Shown piece after piece: positions 40,804 through 49,482 of a DNA stretch of 64,000 nucleotides. The notes beneath the pieces are model-generated. The model ran no database searches, had not been told where the DNA came from, and was given only the letters and a program-made list of their open reading frames with translations. Location: NCBI GenBank assembly GCA_963768775.1, contig CAVYIY010000006.1, forward strand, positions 1 to 64,000, in the 5' to 3' direction. Position 1 is the stretch's first letter; the number at the start of each line of letters is the position of its first letter. The stretch comes from FEN-33 sp963768775 (GTDB lineage: Archaea; Thermoplasmatota; Thermoplasmata; Methanomassiliicoccales; UBA472). A program made the translations under genes and the position numbers.

Positions 40804-41088
40804 TTACTCGCCCCGGTAATTGCGTGGGTTGCAGAGCAGGAGGGTAGACCCCCTGATCTCGACGAGCTTGGTGCCGGAGCGGCTCGCCAGCTCTTCGGCG
40901 ATCTCGCGCTTCTGGTCGACCGAGGAGGCCAGGACCTTCACCTTGACCACGTGATTGGTCTTCATCTGGTTCTTCAACTCGCCCACGATGTTCTCGGTCA
41001 GGCCGTCCTTTCCCACATGGACGGTCGGCTTCATCCCGACCCCGATCCCCTTCAATTCCTTCTTAGTGAATTTCTCGATGTTCGCCAT
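40804..41088 (-). CDS. YhbY/CRS1-type RNA-binding protein
   Basis: The 94-residue single-domain protein of the CRM (YhbY) family is associated with ribosome assembly. The sequence shows the family's GVGMKPTVHVGKDGLTENIV segment, the VVKVKVLASS strand and the closing STLLLCNPRNYRG. The start beginning MANIEKFTKKELKG overlaps the end of the RNase P subunit gene by 26 bases, so the two are probably co-transcribed. Confidence 0.88.
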   Translation of the reverse strand: MANIEKFTKKELKGIGVGMKPTVHVGKDGLTENIVGELKNQMKTNHVVKVKVLASSVDQKREIAEELASRSGTKLVEIRGSTLLLCNPRNYRGE

Positions 41089-41359
41089 CTTCCGCACCTT
41101 TCTTCTCCTGGATATAGGGAATTCTCCTCTTGGCATCACACACCAGGCAGTGATAAACCACGCGCTGTGAGCGAAGTCGCACCCGGCAATTGCGGCCGGG
41201 AACGAGCGGTGTGCCGCACGCTCGGCAATAGGGGTATCCTTTGGGCAGAGGGGTCTTCGTGCGCATGCTGAGCCGCCTGGCATGATCGAGATAGGTCTTG
41301 CTCCTGAGCTGATTCCCAGAAAGCGTCTCCTGCCTCATCATCTCAAGCAAACGCTCCAT
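41063..41359 (-). CDS. rnp4: RNase P protein subunit Rpp21/Rnp4
   Basis: This archaeal RNase P protein helps process tRNA 5' ends. The zinc ribbon has CRACG and CLVCD pairs (about residues 46 and 73), with the family's GTPLVPGRNCRVRLRSQRVVY between them. The first in-frame ATG is used here, but the family's N-terminal helix appears to continue upstream in frame (reading SKRRISNRAKHGIALFR) without ATG, GTG or TTG after the TATA box. So the true start may be non-canonical, or one base may be wrong. Confidence 0.88.
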   Translation of the reverse strand: MERLLEMMRQETLSGNQLRSKTYLDHARRLSMRTKTPLPKGYPYCRACGTPLVPGRNCRVRLRSQRVVYHCLVCDAKRRIPYIQEKKGAEDGEHREIH

Positions 41360-41669
41360 GCGGAAAAGAGCGATCCCGTGCTTCGCCCGATTGGATATCC
41401 TGCGCTTCGACGTGGTGTTGCCTCTTAAATATCAGAACAAGCGCCACAGAAGCCTCCCCCATATATTAGGTTGCGGACATGCACCCCCACGACGATTCCT
41501 CGCCGGATCATGTCGGCATCCTCATCGCGCATCTCCATTCAGTGGATCAGATAGCCTTCGCATTAAGGCCGGCCAAGAGAGTGTGCTCGCCTGGTGCCAT
41601 GCCATTATTGTTATATACCCCAACCATAATCTAGGCAACCTCATAATCACGATCCAAAGGTGAAACGAC
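41360..41669. promoter_or_regulatory. Divergent promoter region rnp4 / rpl10e
   Basis: On the minus strand ATATTTAAG near 41433 is a TATA box for rnp4. On the plus strand TTGTTATATA (41608-41617) is the TATA box for rpl10e, and AAAGGTGAAA just before its ATG is the ribosome-binding site. A third TATA-like CATATATTAGG (near 41460) lies between; a frame of 51 codons follows it but has no recognisable product. Confidence 0.55.
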
Positions 41670-42188
41670 ATGTCACGCAAGCCGGCGCGGATGTATACCC
41701 AGATCAGAGGTCAGGCTTACACTCGCAAAGAGTATATGGGCGGAGTTCCAGCCCCGCGTATCACCCAGTTCGACCTAGGCAACCCCAACGGGGATTTCCC
41801 CGTGGTCATGAGCCTCCACGTCAAGGAGCTTTGCCAGGTGCGCCACACCGCCCTCGAGGCGGCGCGTATTACTGCCAACCGCCTTCTGACGAAGAAGGCG
41901 GGAGCGAGCAATTACTACTTCAAGATCCGCATCTATCCCCACCAGGTATTGAGGGAGAACAAGCTCGCCACCGGAGCCGGGGCAGACCGTGTCTCGAGCG
42001 GCATGCGCGCCGCCTTCGGCAAGGCGGTGGGCACGGCGGCCAGGGTGCACCCGGGCCAGCCCATAATCACCCTCAAGGTCCCGGTCAGCGCGGTCGCGGC
42101 AGCCAAGGAGGCCCTGTGGAGCGCCTCGCTGAAGTTACCAACCCCTTGCTACATCGTGATAGATCAGGGCAAGGAACTGCTGGTATAA
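41670..42188 (+). CDS. rpl10e: Large ribosomal subunit protein L10e (uL16)
   Basis: This large-subunit protein sits next to the peptidyl-transferase centre and binds 5S/23S rRNA. The 172 residues match archaeal L10e, with the hallmark start MSRKPARMYTQIRGQAYTRK. The central SGMRAAFGKAVGTAARV loop is also conserved. Preceded by a TATA box and a good ribosome-binding site. dph2 follows after 37 bases on the same strand. Confidence 0.97.
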   Translation: MSRKPARMYTQIRGQAYTRKEYMGGVPAPRITQFDLGNPNGDFPVVMSLHVKELCQVRHTALEAARITANRLLTKKAGASNYYFKIRIYPHQVLRENKLATGAGADRVSSGMRAAFGKAVGTAARVHPGQPIITLKVPVSAVAAAKEALWSASLKLPTPCYIVIDQGKELLV

Positions 42189-42225
42189 TTCAAGACCTCA
42201 AACGCCTTCATCTATTCTGCTTTAT

Positions 42226-43212
42226 ATGTTTGATCTTCACCTAGCCGAGGTGGCGGACTTCGTTCGAGCGAAAGGGGCCCGCCGCGTCGCCCTTCAATTC
42301 CCTGAAGGGCTAAAGTCGCAGGCGATAGAGGTCGCAGATGACATCGAGCGTATCACAGGTTGCGTCTGCATCATCCTTGGGGATCCTTGCTACGGAGCCT
42401 GCGACCTGAACACATCCTACCGCTCATTCGCAGACGTCCTGGTGCATTTCGGCCACAGCGAAATCCCTTCGAAGGCACTCGACGATAATGTGCTATTCGT
42501 CGAGTTGAGGCTCGACTACGACATCACCAGCCTCCTGCAACCGATTCTGGATCGCTTGGCTCATCGGGTGGGCCTGGTCACCACCGTGCAGCATGTTCAC
42601 CACCTCAAAAGCCTCAAGAAATGGCTAGAGCGCAATGATCGGGTAGTCCTGATCGGCCAAGGCGACAGGAGGGTCAAGCACGTTGGCCAGGTGCTCGGCT
42701 GCAACGTCACCGCCGCTTCTAGCATCAAGGACGACGTGGACCAATTCCTCTACCTCGGCTCAGGGGACTTCCATCCCCTGGCCGTTTCATTGGCGACCGG
42801 CAAACCGGTCATTGTGCTCGACCCATTGATGCAAGAGGTCCGGGACGTCGAGCACTTGAAGGAGAAGATACTGCGTCAAAGACATGGGGCTATATCCCTG
42901 GCAACAGAGGCCAAGAGCTTCGGGATCATCATCTCCAGCAAGCCAGGGCAGCAACGCGAGGCTTTGGCGGAGAAGCTTAAGCGGCTGGTAATCGGCAAGG
43001 GGATGAGAGCTTCCCTGATCGTGATGGACAACGTGACTCCAGACCAATTGTTGGCCTTCCAGTTCGATGCATTCGTTTCGACCGCCTGCCCCCGCCTGGC
43101 GATCGATGACTACCTTCGCTACCAGAAGCCCATGCTCACCCCTATAGAGCTGGAGGTGGCGTTGGGCGTCCGAAGCTGGGACGATTACATCTTCGACAGC
43201 ATTCTGGGATAG
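42226..43212 (+). CDS. dph2: Diphthamide biosynthesis enzyme Dph2
   Basis: This non-canonical radical SAM enzyme adds the 3-amino-3-carboxypropyl group to histidine of elongation factor 2. The 328 residues show the family pattern RVALQFPEGLKSQAIEVAD and the first cluster cysteine in GDPCYGACDLN. A second cysteine is at VLGCNVTAA and a third at STACPRLAIDD, three well-separated cysteines for one [4Fe-4S] cluster. Downstream of rpl10e, it fits a translation-related cluster. Confidence 0.94.
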   Translation: MFDLHLAEVADFVRAKGARRVALQFPEGLKSQAIEVADDIERITGCVCIILGDPCYGACDLNTSYRSFADVLVHFGHSEIPSKALDDNVLFVELRLDYDITSLLQPILDRLAHRVGLVTTVQHVHHLKSLKKWLERNDRVVLIGQGDRRVKHVGQVLGCNVTAASSIKDDVDQFLYLGSGDFHPLAVSLATGKPVIVLDPLMQEVRDVEHLKEKILRQRHGAISLATEAKSFGIIISSKPGQQREALAEKLKRLVIGKGMRASLIVMDNVTPDQLLAFQFDAFVSTACPRLAIDDYLRYQKPMLTPIELEVALGVRSWDDYIFDSILG

Positions 43213-43232
43213 CGACAACATAGATTAGCCGG

Positions 43233-44021
43233 GTGGATGATATCGGGGCAATGCTCAGCATGGATATCATCCTCTCCAGAGCAAAGGGACCGGAGCGCAG
43301 AATCGGCATCGGCGTCGCTGGTGACCTGGACAAGGTCGAGGCGAGCGCCTCGATCGCCAAAGCCTCAAAGTTCGGGGAGGTCAAACTTTTCACCGATGCA
43401 GAGGAGATGGTGCGCGAGCTCCGCAGCGGCCAGTTGGACGCAGCGATCCGCGGCAGCCTGGACGCGAATTCCGTCATTCGGGCGATCAAGCACGAGTTTG
43501 CGGTCGACCACGTCTCCAGAATGGCGATCCTCCAGCCCCGGAACGGGCACATGTTCTTCTTCGCCCCAGTGGGGATCGACGAGGGCCGGACCGTAACCCA
43601 GAAGGTGGAGATGGTTGTCGCTGGTGCGGCATTGATGCGCCGCCTCGGGGTCGAGCCCAAGGTGGGCATCCTTTCCGGAGGGAGGAAGGGGGATGAAGGA
43701 CGCGATCCCTTGGTGGACCGATCGCTTGAGGAAGCGGACGAGGTCGTGGCTCGCTTGTCGACATTGGGGGTCGAAGCGAAGCACTACCAGATATTGATCG
43801 AGGAGGCCGCTCAGAGCTGCAACATGATCATCGCCCCCGACGGCATTTCAGGCAACCTGATCTTCCGGACGTTGCATTTCCTTGGCAACGGCAAAGCGCT
43901 GGGCGCGGTCGTCCTCAACATCGATCGGGTGTTCGTTGATACATCAAGGGCCAAATCCAGCTACGTCGATTCCATCGCCATGGCTTCCGCATTGGTGGGA
44001 AGCGCCAAGGAATCCAATTAG
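43233..44021 (+). CDS. mtxX: Methanogenesis marker protein 4 (MtxX-like)
   Basis: This phosphotransacetylase-fold protein is known from methanogen genomes as MtxX or methanogenesis marker 4; biochemical role unsettled. It shows RRIGIGVAGDLDKVEASA, GQLDAAIRGSLDANSVI, a central MGVEPK-like segment (LGVEPKVGILSGGRKGDEGR) and NMIIAPDGISGNLIFRTLHF. Starts with GTG; ATG codons at 43251 and 43260 are alternatives. It is one of the few genes in the window that speaks for a methanogen host. It follows dph2 by 20 bases. Confidence 0.82.
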   Translation: MDDIGAMLSMDIILSRAKGPERRIGIGVAGDLDKVEASASIAKASKFGEVKLFTDAEEMVRELRSGQLDAAIRGSLDANSVIRAIKHEFAVDHVSRMAILQPRNGHMFFFAPVGIDEGRTVTQKVEMVVAGAALMRRLGVEPKVGILSGGRKGDEGRDPLVDRSLEEADEVVARLSTLGVEAKHYQILIEEAAQSCNMIIAPDGISGNLIFRTLHFLGNGKALGAVVLNIDRVFVDTSRAKSSYVDSIAMASALVGSAKESN

Positions 44022-44123
44022 TCCGGTCTTTTTGAGATTCGGATTCTCTGTTGCGAAAAATCAAGGCTGATTACCGGCCGGACATTAGAAAAAACTAATA
44101 ATGGCGACGGTGTGCCTCGTAAT

Positions 44124-44597
44124 ATGAGGCTAGAGATCGACGGTCGCGATGCCGGCATAAAGTTTTCCGCATGCCATTTCATCCCTGGGCACGACAAGTG
44201 TGGGCGATTGCACGGTCATGCTTACATCGTCCGCCTGGTGCTCCATGGCGAGAAGGGGGAGCGGGGCATGATAATGGACTTCGTCCCCCTGAAGCAGGCA
44301 TTGCGCCAGATCGCCGACGAGTTCGATCATCGCGTTCTGATCCCTGGCAACTGCAAGCATATGGATCTCAAGTTAGGCGGGGAGATAGAGATCGAGGCGC
44401 AAGGCAAGCGATACGTGTTCCCGCCGGAGGACGTCGTCATCCTCGATGCGGAGGAGTCGAGCGCCGAGGAACTCGCCCGGATCATCCTCGAGATGGTGCT
44501 GGAGCGGATACCGATGCCCCCGAACGTGAAGGGCATCGAGATCGGCGTGGACGAGGAGCTGGGGCAGAGCGCTTGGGTCACCAAGAAGCTGAGATGA
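44124..44597 (+). CDS. queD: 6-carboxytetrahydropterin synthase QueD
   Basis: This enzyme makes 6-carboxytetrahydropterin from dihydroneopterin triphosphate on the route to preQ0 and archaeosine. Zinc and active-site motif SACHFIPGHDKCGRLHGHAY lies near residue 15-34, with the catalytic cysteine four residues before HGH. MIMDFVPLKQ and a FDHRVLIP segment follow. Start at ATG 44124; GTG four codons earlier is possible. queC starts four bases after the stop. Confidence 0.92.
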   Translation: MRLEIDGRDAGIKFSACHFIPGHDKCGRLHGHAYIVRLVLHGEKGERGMIMDFVPLKQALRQIADEFDHRVLIPGNCKHMDLKLGGEIEIEAQGKRYVFPPEDVVILDAEESSAEELARIILEMVLERIPMPPNVKGIEIGVDEELGQSAWVTKKLR

Positions 44598-44601
44598 TGC
44601 A

Positions 44602-45288
44602 ATGAATAAGGCGGTCGTCCTACTCTCAGGCGGACTGGACTCCACGGTCACCCTCGCTTACGCGCTGTCCATTGGCCGAGAGGCCATACCGGTCAGCTTC
44701 CGCTATGGCCAGAGGCATTCGCGCGAACTTGAGGCGGCGAGCGCGGTCGCCAAGCATTACGAGCTAACGAATCACGTCATCATCGACCTGGATCTGCGCG
44801 CATTCCGCAAAAGCGCCTTGACCGCGGACGAGGTGCAGGTGCCGAAGCGCAAGAGCGTGAGGGAGATCCGAGAAGGCATCCCGGTCACCTACGTGCCAGC
44901 GCGTAACATCATCTTCCTCAGCATCGCCGCTGGGGTAGCGGAGACCGAGGAAGCTGAGGAAATATTCATTGGGGCCAATTCCATCGACTATTCCGGCTAT
45001 CCCGACTGCCGGCCGGAGTTCTTCGAGGCGTTCGAGGTGGCGCTGAAGATGGGTACGAAGGCGGGGGTCGAGGGAAAGGCGATCAAGATAATGCATCCGA
45101 TCCTGCGCATGACCAAGGCCGAGATCGTCCGTCTGGGAAAGGAGCTTAGTGCTCCCCTCCAATTGACCTGGTCCTGCTACGAAGGGGGCAGCAAAGCCTG
45201 CGGACGATGCGACTCCTGCCTGCTGCGCCTCAAGGGATTCCAAGAGGCCGGATTTAAAGATGAGATCGAGTATGAGGTGATTCGATGA
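44602..45288 (+). CDS. queC: 7-cyano-7-deazaguanine synthase QueC
   Basis: This ATP-dependent enzyme converts 7-carboxy-7-deazaguanine to preQ0. The N-terminal PP-loop VLLSGGLDSTVTLAYAL is followed by SFRYGQRHSRELEAA and TYVPARNIIFLSIAAG. The C-terminal zinc site has four cysteines in SCYEGGSKACGRCDSCLLR. The 228 residues are standard. The stop overlaps the queE start by four bases. Confidence 0.96.
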   Translation: MNKAVVLLSGGLDSTVTLAYALSIGREAIPVSFRYGQRHSRELEAASAVAKHYELTNHVIIDLDLRAFRKSALTADEVQVPKRKSVREIREGIPVTYVPARNIIFLSIAAGVAETEEAEEIFIGANSIDYSGYPDCRPEFFEAFEVALKMGTKAGVEGKAIKIMHPILRMTKAEIVRLGKELSAPLQLTWSCYEGGSKACGRCDSCLLRLKGFQEAGFKDEIEYEVIR

Positions 45289-45914
45289 AGGTATCTGAGA
45301 TCTTCCGCTCATTGCAGGGCGAAGGGGTGCTGATCGGAACGCCAACGGTCTTTATCCGCACGGTCGGCTGCAATCTGGAATGCTCCTGGTGCGATACTAA
45401 ATATGCCCGCGAAGGGGGCGAGGAGCTCTCGGTCGAGCAGATAATGGCCGAGGTTGAGGCGCAGAAGACGCAATTCGTCTGCCTGACTGGGGGAGAGCCT
45501 TTGCTGCAGAAGGATGCCATCAAGCTCATGGACAAGCTGGTGGACAAATGCTATCAAGTGACCTTGGAGACGAACGGGTCCCTGCCGCTGGAAGACGTGC
45601 CTTGCTCGGAGAACATGCTCATCAGCATGGACATCAAGTGCCCGTCATCCGGCATGGAGGAGAGGATGCTGATGTCCAACATCGAGCTGCTCTCCCCGGC
45701 TGACCAGCTCAAGTTCGTCGTCGCCGACATCGACGATCTCACGTACGCCGAGGGCATACTCAAGAGCTACGAAGTCAAGTCCAACGTCATCTTTACCCCG
45801 GTGGGAGGGATGGAGCTGGAGCCAGTGGCCCGATTCGTCCTGTCGAGGATGATTAACGCCCGGGTCCTGCCTCAACTCCACAAGCTGATCTGGGGAGAGC
45901 GCAGAGGCGTTTGA
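45285..45914 (+). CDS. queE: 7-carboxy-7-deazaguanine synthase QueE
   Basis: This radical SAM enzyme contracts carboxytetrahydropterin to 7-carboxy-7-deazaguanine. The cluster motif CNLECSWCDTKYA lies near residue 28-40, after FRSLQGEGVLIGTPTVFIR, and GGEPLLQKD is the SAM-binding GGE motif. The 209 residues fit the short archaeal form. Together queD-queC-queE supply preQ0 for archaeosine at tRNA position 15. A hairpin follows the stop. Confidence 0.95.
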   Translation: MKVSEIFRSLQGEGVLIGTPTVFIRTVGCNLECSWCDTKYAREGGEELSVEQIMAEVEAQKTQFVCLTGGEPLLQKDAIKLMDKLVDKCYQVTLETNGSLPLEDVPCSENMLISMDIKCPSSGMEERMLMSNIELLSPADQLKFVVADIDDLTYAEGILKSYEVKSNVIFTPVGGMELEPVARFVLSRMINARVLPQLHKLIWGERRGV

Positions 45915-45929
45915 AGCGAAGCCGCTCTT

Positions 45930-45950
45930 GGGCATCTTCTGGAGATGCCC
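45930..45950 (+). terminator. Hairpin after queE
   Basis: GGGCATCT and AGATGCCC form a perfect 8-bp stem with loop TCTGG, about 15 bases after the queE stop. No long T-run follows directly, so terminator function is likely but not certain. Confidence 0.55.
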
Positions 45951-46098
45951 CGACCCTGCTAGGCCTTAGCAATCTTCAAATATTGCCAATCATTATGCGG
46001 GAGCATCCTGAGGCCCAAGCAATGAGCATTAACGTTCTTGATTGGAACTTGATTTTGCGTCTGCTCTAATCTCATTGCTCAAGAGCCCCGGGGAAGAA

Positions 46099-46136
46099 GG
46101 CGCTCGTTGCGCCGGTTGTTTCCAAGGTGATCTTGA
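46099..46136 (+). promoter_or_regulatory. Leader hairpin and ribosome-binding site of the leu-type operon
   Basis: GGCGC-TCGTT-GCGCC makes a small hairpin, followed by AAGGTGATC as ribosome-binding site just before the first ATG. The 220-base spacer upstream shows no other gene. Confidence 0.45.
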
Positions 46137-47735
46137 ATGTCGACAAAGACTGAAAGAGAAAGTCCCGAGCGCGCGGGGATATACACCAGCCAGTTCAACT
46201 CCATGGTGAGCCTGGACTCCCTGCCGAAGCGGGTGGAGATATTCGATACTACTCTCCGTGATGGAGAGCAGACCCCAGGCATCGCGCTGTCCGTGGAGGA
46301 CAAGCTGGTCATCGCCGAGGCGCTGAGCGATCTGGGCGTCGACGTCATCGAGGCGGGCTTCCCGATAACCTCGGTCGGGGAGAGGGACGCCATAAGGCGC
46401 ATCGTAGCCCTGGGGCTCAAGCCGCGCATCTGCGGATTAGCCCGATGCCGGAAGGAGGACATCGACGCCGCGATCGATTGCGGCCTGGATTACGTTCACA
46501 CCTTCATCGCCACGTCCAAGATCCACATGCAGCACAAGCTGAAGATGACACCGCAGGAGGTGATGGCAATGGCAGTTGAGTCCGTCGAATACGCCAAATC
46601 GCACGGCCTAACGGTGGAGTTCTCCTGCGAAGATGCCACCCGGACCGAGCTGCCCTTCCTGAAGCAGATGCACCTGGCGGTCCAGGAGGTGAAGGTCGAC
46701 AAGATAAACATGCCCGATACCGTCGGAACGATGTCGCCGCCGGCCATGGAGTTCCTGGTTAGGGAAGTGATGCCGGTGACCACGGTCCCGCTCAGCCTGC
46801 ATTGTCATGACGACTTCGGCCTGGCAGCAGCGAATTCGCTCGCCGGAGTCCGCTCTGGAGCGCGGCAGGTCCATGTCTGCGTGAACGGCCTGGGAGAGAG
46901 GGCTGGGAACGCAGCGCTGGAGGAAGTGATACTTGGACTGATGGCGTTCTATGGGATGCGAACCAATGTGGACAGCCATAAGATCGGCTACGTGTCCAAG
47001 CTGGTCTCCAGGATGACCAGGATCCCGATACCGGACAACAAGGCGATCGTGGGCAAAAACGCATTCGCGCACGAGTCGGGGATCCACGTTCACGGCGTCC
47101 TGAGGGAGCCGAGCACCTACGAGGCGTTCAGTCCCGAGCTGATCGGCCTGCAGCGCTCCATCATCGTCGGGAAGCATACCGGCGCGCATTCGATCAAGCA
47201 GAAGCTGCTGGAGTACGGCGTCGAGCTTTCCGAGGAGCAGGTGGCGAAACTGCTCGAGCATATAAAGAAGCTGGCGGACAGCGGCAAGCATGTCGACGAT
47301 GCCGAGCTGGTCGCGCTCGCCTACCATATGATCGGGCAGGATACAGAAAAGAGAAGGATGATCAATCTCACCGAGTTCGCGGTGTTCACCGGGGTCAACA
47401 TCACGCCGACAGCTGTCGTAGCGCTAGATATCGCTGGAGAGACGAGAAGGGGGTCGCAGATGGGCATCGGCCCGGTCGACGCCGCCCTGAACGCCATACG
47501 GTCGGTGCTCAAGGACAAGGTAACGCTGGAGGAGTACAGGCTCAGCGCCATCACCGGCGGGAGCGACGCGCTTTGCGAAGTGAGCGTCAAAGTCAGGATG
47601 GATGGTGATGGGAAGATGGTATCGGTGGGCAAGAGCGTCGGTTCCGACATCGTCAACACGTCCGTCGACGCGACGATCGAGGCCATCGACCGGCTCTATA
47701 TCAGAAAGACAAGTGGCAAGGAGGGTTCTAAATGA
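46137..47735 (+). CDS. 2-isopropylmalate / citramalate synthase family
   Basis: This Claisen-type acyl transferase joins acetyl-CoA to a 2-oxoacid. The HMG-CoA lyase-like barrel begins with VEIFDTTLRDGEQTPGIALS (metal and catalytic Asp), has LSLHCHDDFGLAAANSLAG (metal histidines) and VNGLGERAGNAALEEV. A linker and the C-terminal regulatory LeuA dimer domain follow (from MINLTEFAVFTGVNI). At 532 residues it has the full-length regulated form, so feedback by leucine or isoleucine is likely. The sequence alone does not separate LeuA, CimA and AksA; neighbours leuCDB fit any of these chain-extension pathways. Confidence 0.9.
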   Translation: MSTKTERESPERAGIYTSQFNSMVSLDSLPKRVEIFDTTLRDGEQTPGIALSVEDKLVIAEALSDLGVDVIEAGFPITSVGERDAIRRIVALGLKPRICGLARCRKEDIDAAIDCGLDYVHTFIATSKIHMQHKLKMTPQEVMAMAVESVEYAKSHGLTVEFSCEDATRTELPFLKQMHLAVQEVKVDKINMPDTVGTMSPPAMEFLVREVMPVTTVPLSLHCHDDFGLAAANSLAGVRSGARQVHVCVNGLGERAGNAALEEVILGLMAFYGMRTNVDSHKIGYVSKLVSRMTRIPIPDNKAIVGKNAFAHESGIHVHGVLREPSTYEAFSPELIGLQRSIIVGKHTGAHSIKQKLLEYGVELSEEQVAKLLEHIKKLADSGKHVDDAELVALAYHMIGQDTEKRRMINLTEFAVFTGVNITPTAVVALDIAGETRRGSQMGIGPVDAALNAIRSVLKDKVTLEEYRLSAITGGSDALCEVSVKVRMDGDGKMVSVGKSVGSDIVNTSVDATIEAIDRLYIRKTSGKEGSK

Positions 47736-48997
47736 AGCAAACCGGAGCGAAGACCATTTCCGAGAAGATACTGTCGAAGAAATCCAACACGGACGCGTTT
47801 GCCGGCGACATCGTGGAGGCGGAGGTGGACTACGTCATGGTGAATGATGTCACCGCGCCGCTGGCGTTCAAGGAGTTCGAGGCGCTCGGGCGCGAGATCC
47901 ATCGGGAGAAGATCGTCCTCGTCCCAGATCACTTCGTCCCAAACAAGGACATAGCCTCCGCGGAGCAGGCGGCGGAGATGCGGCGCTTCGCCAAGCGTTG
48001 GAAGATCGACAACTACTACGAGGTCGGCAGGGGAGGCGTCTGCCACCAGGTAATGGTGGACGAGGGATTCGCCGCGCCCGGTCGTCTGATCATCGGCGCC
48101 GACTCGCACACCTGCACCTATGGCGCGCTCAATGCCTTCGCGACGGGAGTAGGTAGCTCGGAAGCCGCCGCCGTATTCGCCGAAGGCAAGCTCTGGTTCA
48201 AGGTGCCAGAATCGATCAAGGTGCGCCTGGAGGGCGAGATGCCCAGGTATGTCTCCGGCAAGGACTTGATCATCCAGTTGATCACGGACATAGGGGTCGA
48301 CGGGGCGAACTATAAGACGTTGGAGTTCGGGGGGAAGGGCCTGGCAAACTTCCCCGTATCCGATCGGCTCACTGTCTCGAACATGGCCGTTGAGGCGGGC
48401 GGGAAGGCGGGCATCTTTCCAGCGGACTCGGAGACGCTGCATTTCGCTCACAAGTTCGCTAAGGGCAAATGGGAGAAGGTCGACCCTGACCAGGATGCAA
48501 GCTACATAGAGGTGCGGGATTACGCCCTGGACGAGCTGGTGCCCATGGTCGCGATGCCCCATCTGCCGGAGAACGGAAAACCGGTGAGCGAGGTGGATGT
48601 GGAGATCGACCAAGCATTCCTTGGATCGTGTACCAACGGTCGCATCGAAGACCTGCGCATCGCCGCCGAGATCATCAAGGACAAGAAGGTGGCGCCGAGC
48701 GTGAGGATGATAGTGGTCCCGGCCAGCAGCCTGATCTACAGGCAGGCTGACGAGGAAGGCCTGCTCGCGATATTCGCGAAGGCAGGGGCGTTCATCTCCG
48801 GCCCGACCTGCGCCGCCTGCCTCGGCGGGCACATGGGGGTGCTGGCCAAGGGCGAGAGATGCGTCTCCACCACCAATCGCAACTTCATCGGGCGCATGGG
48901 CCACAAGGACTCGGAGGTATACCTCGCCAGCCCGGCGGTGGTCACGGCGAGCGCCATCGCGGGCAGGATCGTCGCCCCCAAGGGGGCGGGCGCATGA
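47732..48997 (+). CDS. leuC: 3-isopropylmalate dehydratase-type large subunit
   Basis: This aconitase-family large subunit of archaeal (HacA/LeuC) type has 421 residues. Cluster ligands are in SFLGSCTNGR-like FLGSCTNGRIEDLR (first Cys) and GPTCAACLGGHMG (two Cys). Substrate-side motifs are ADSHTCTYGALNAFATGVGSS and VCHQVMVDEGF. It isomerises isopropylmalate or (homo)citrate/citramalate-type acids. The ATG overlaps the synthase stop by four bases, and the stop overlaps leuD by four, so the operon is coupled. Confidence 0.93.
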   Translation: MKQTGAKTISEKILSKKSNTDAFAGDIVEAEVDYVMVNDVTAPLAFKEFEALGREIHREKIVLVPDHFVPNKDIASAEQAAEMRRFAKRWKIDNYYEVGRGGVCHQVMVDEGFAAPGRLIIGADSHTCTYGALNAFATGVGSSEAAAVFAEGKLWFKVPESIKVRLEGEMPRYVSGKDLIIQLITDIGVDGANYKTLEFGGKGLANFPVSDRLTVSNMAVEAGGKAGIFPADSETLHFAHKFAKGKWEKVDPDQDASYIEVRDYALDELVPMVAMPHLPENGKPVSEVDVEIDQAFLGSCTNGRIEDLRIAAEIIKDKKVAPSVRMIVVPASSLIYRQADEEGLLAIFAKAGAFISGPTCAACLGGHMGVLAKGERCVSTTNRNFIGRMGHKDSEVYLASPAVVTASAIAGRIVAPKGAGA

Positions 48998-49482
48998 AGA
49001 TGCTTCGTGGCAAGGTCTGGAAGTTCGGCGACCACGTCGACACTGACCAGATCATCCCAGCTGAGAGGCTCACGAGCGACAACAACGACAAGCTCGGTTC
49101 GTTCCTGTTCGAGAAGGTCAGACCAGGCATGGCGGCCAGTGTCGGAAAGGGCGACATCATCGTCGCAGGACGCAACTTCGGCTGCGGATCCAGCCGGGAG
49201 CACGCGCCAAGGGCGCTGCTTCAGGCGGGGATCGTGGCGGTCGTGGCCGAGAGCTTCGCAAGGATTTTCTACCGGAACGCCATCAACGTCGGGTTGCTTC
49301 CGGTCGAATGCAAGGTCCAGGCCGATGAGGGGGACGTGCTCACCATCGATGTGGACAAGGGCAAGATCGTCAATGAGACCAAGGGCACAGAGAGCGAGTT
49401 CGCGCCCTTCCCACCGTTCGTGCAAGAGCTGATGGACAAGGGGGGACTGATGGCGAAAATAAGGAGGAACAAAGATGCATAA
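48994..49482 (+). CDS. leuD: 3-isopropylmalate dehydratase-type small subunit
   Basis: This swivel-domain subunit pairs with leuC. The 162 residues carry VWKFGDHVDTDQIIPAERL at the N-terminus and the substrate-binding loop AGRNFGCGSSREHAPRALL. Between FGCGSSRE and the domain end, the ESFARIFYRNAINVGLLPV segment is typical. In archaeal enzymes a short loop near residue 28 tunes substrate choice; here it reads ERLTSDNNDK, which I cannot assign with confidence to one substrate. Overlaps leuB by eight bases. Confidence 0.93.
   Translation: MKMLRGKVWKFGDHVDTDQIIPAERLTSDNNDKLGSFLFEKVRPGMAASVGKGDIIVAGRNFGCGSSREHAPRALLQAGIVAVVAESFARIFYRNAINVGLLPVECKVQADEGDVLTIDVDKGKIVNETKGTESEFAPFPPFVQELMDKGGLMAKIRRNKDA

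Noticed and set aside
41450..41600. C/D-box guide RNA in the rnp4-rpl10e spacer
   Set aside because: GATGA-like and CTGA-like strings occur on the minus strand, but in the wrong order for a C/D guide.
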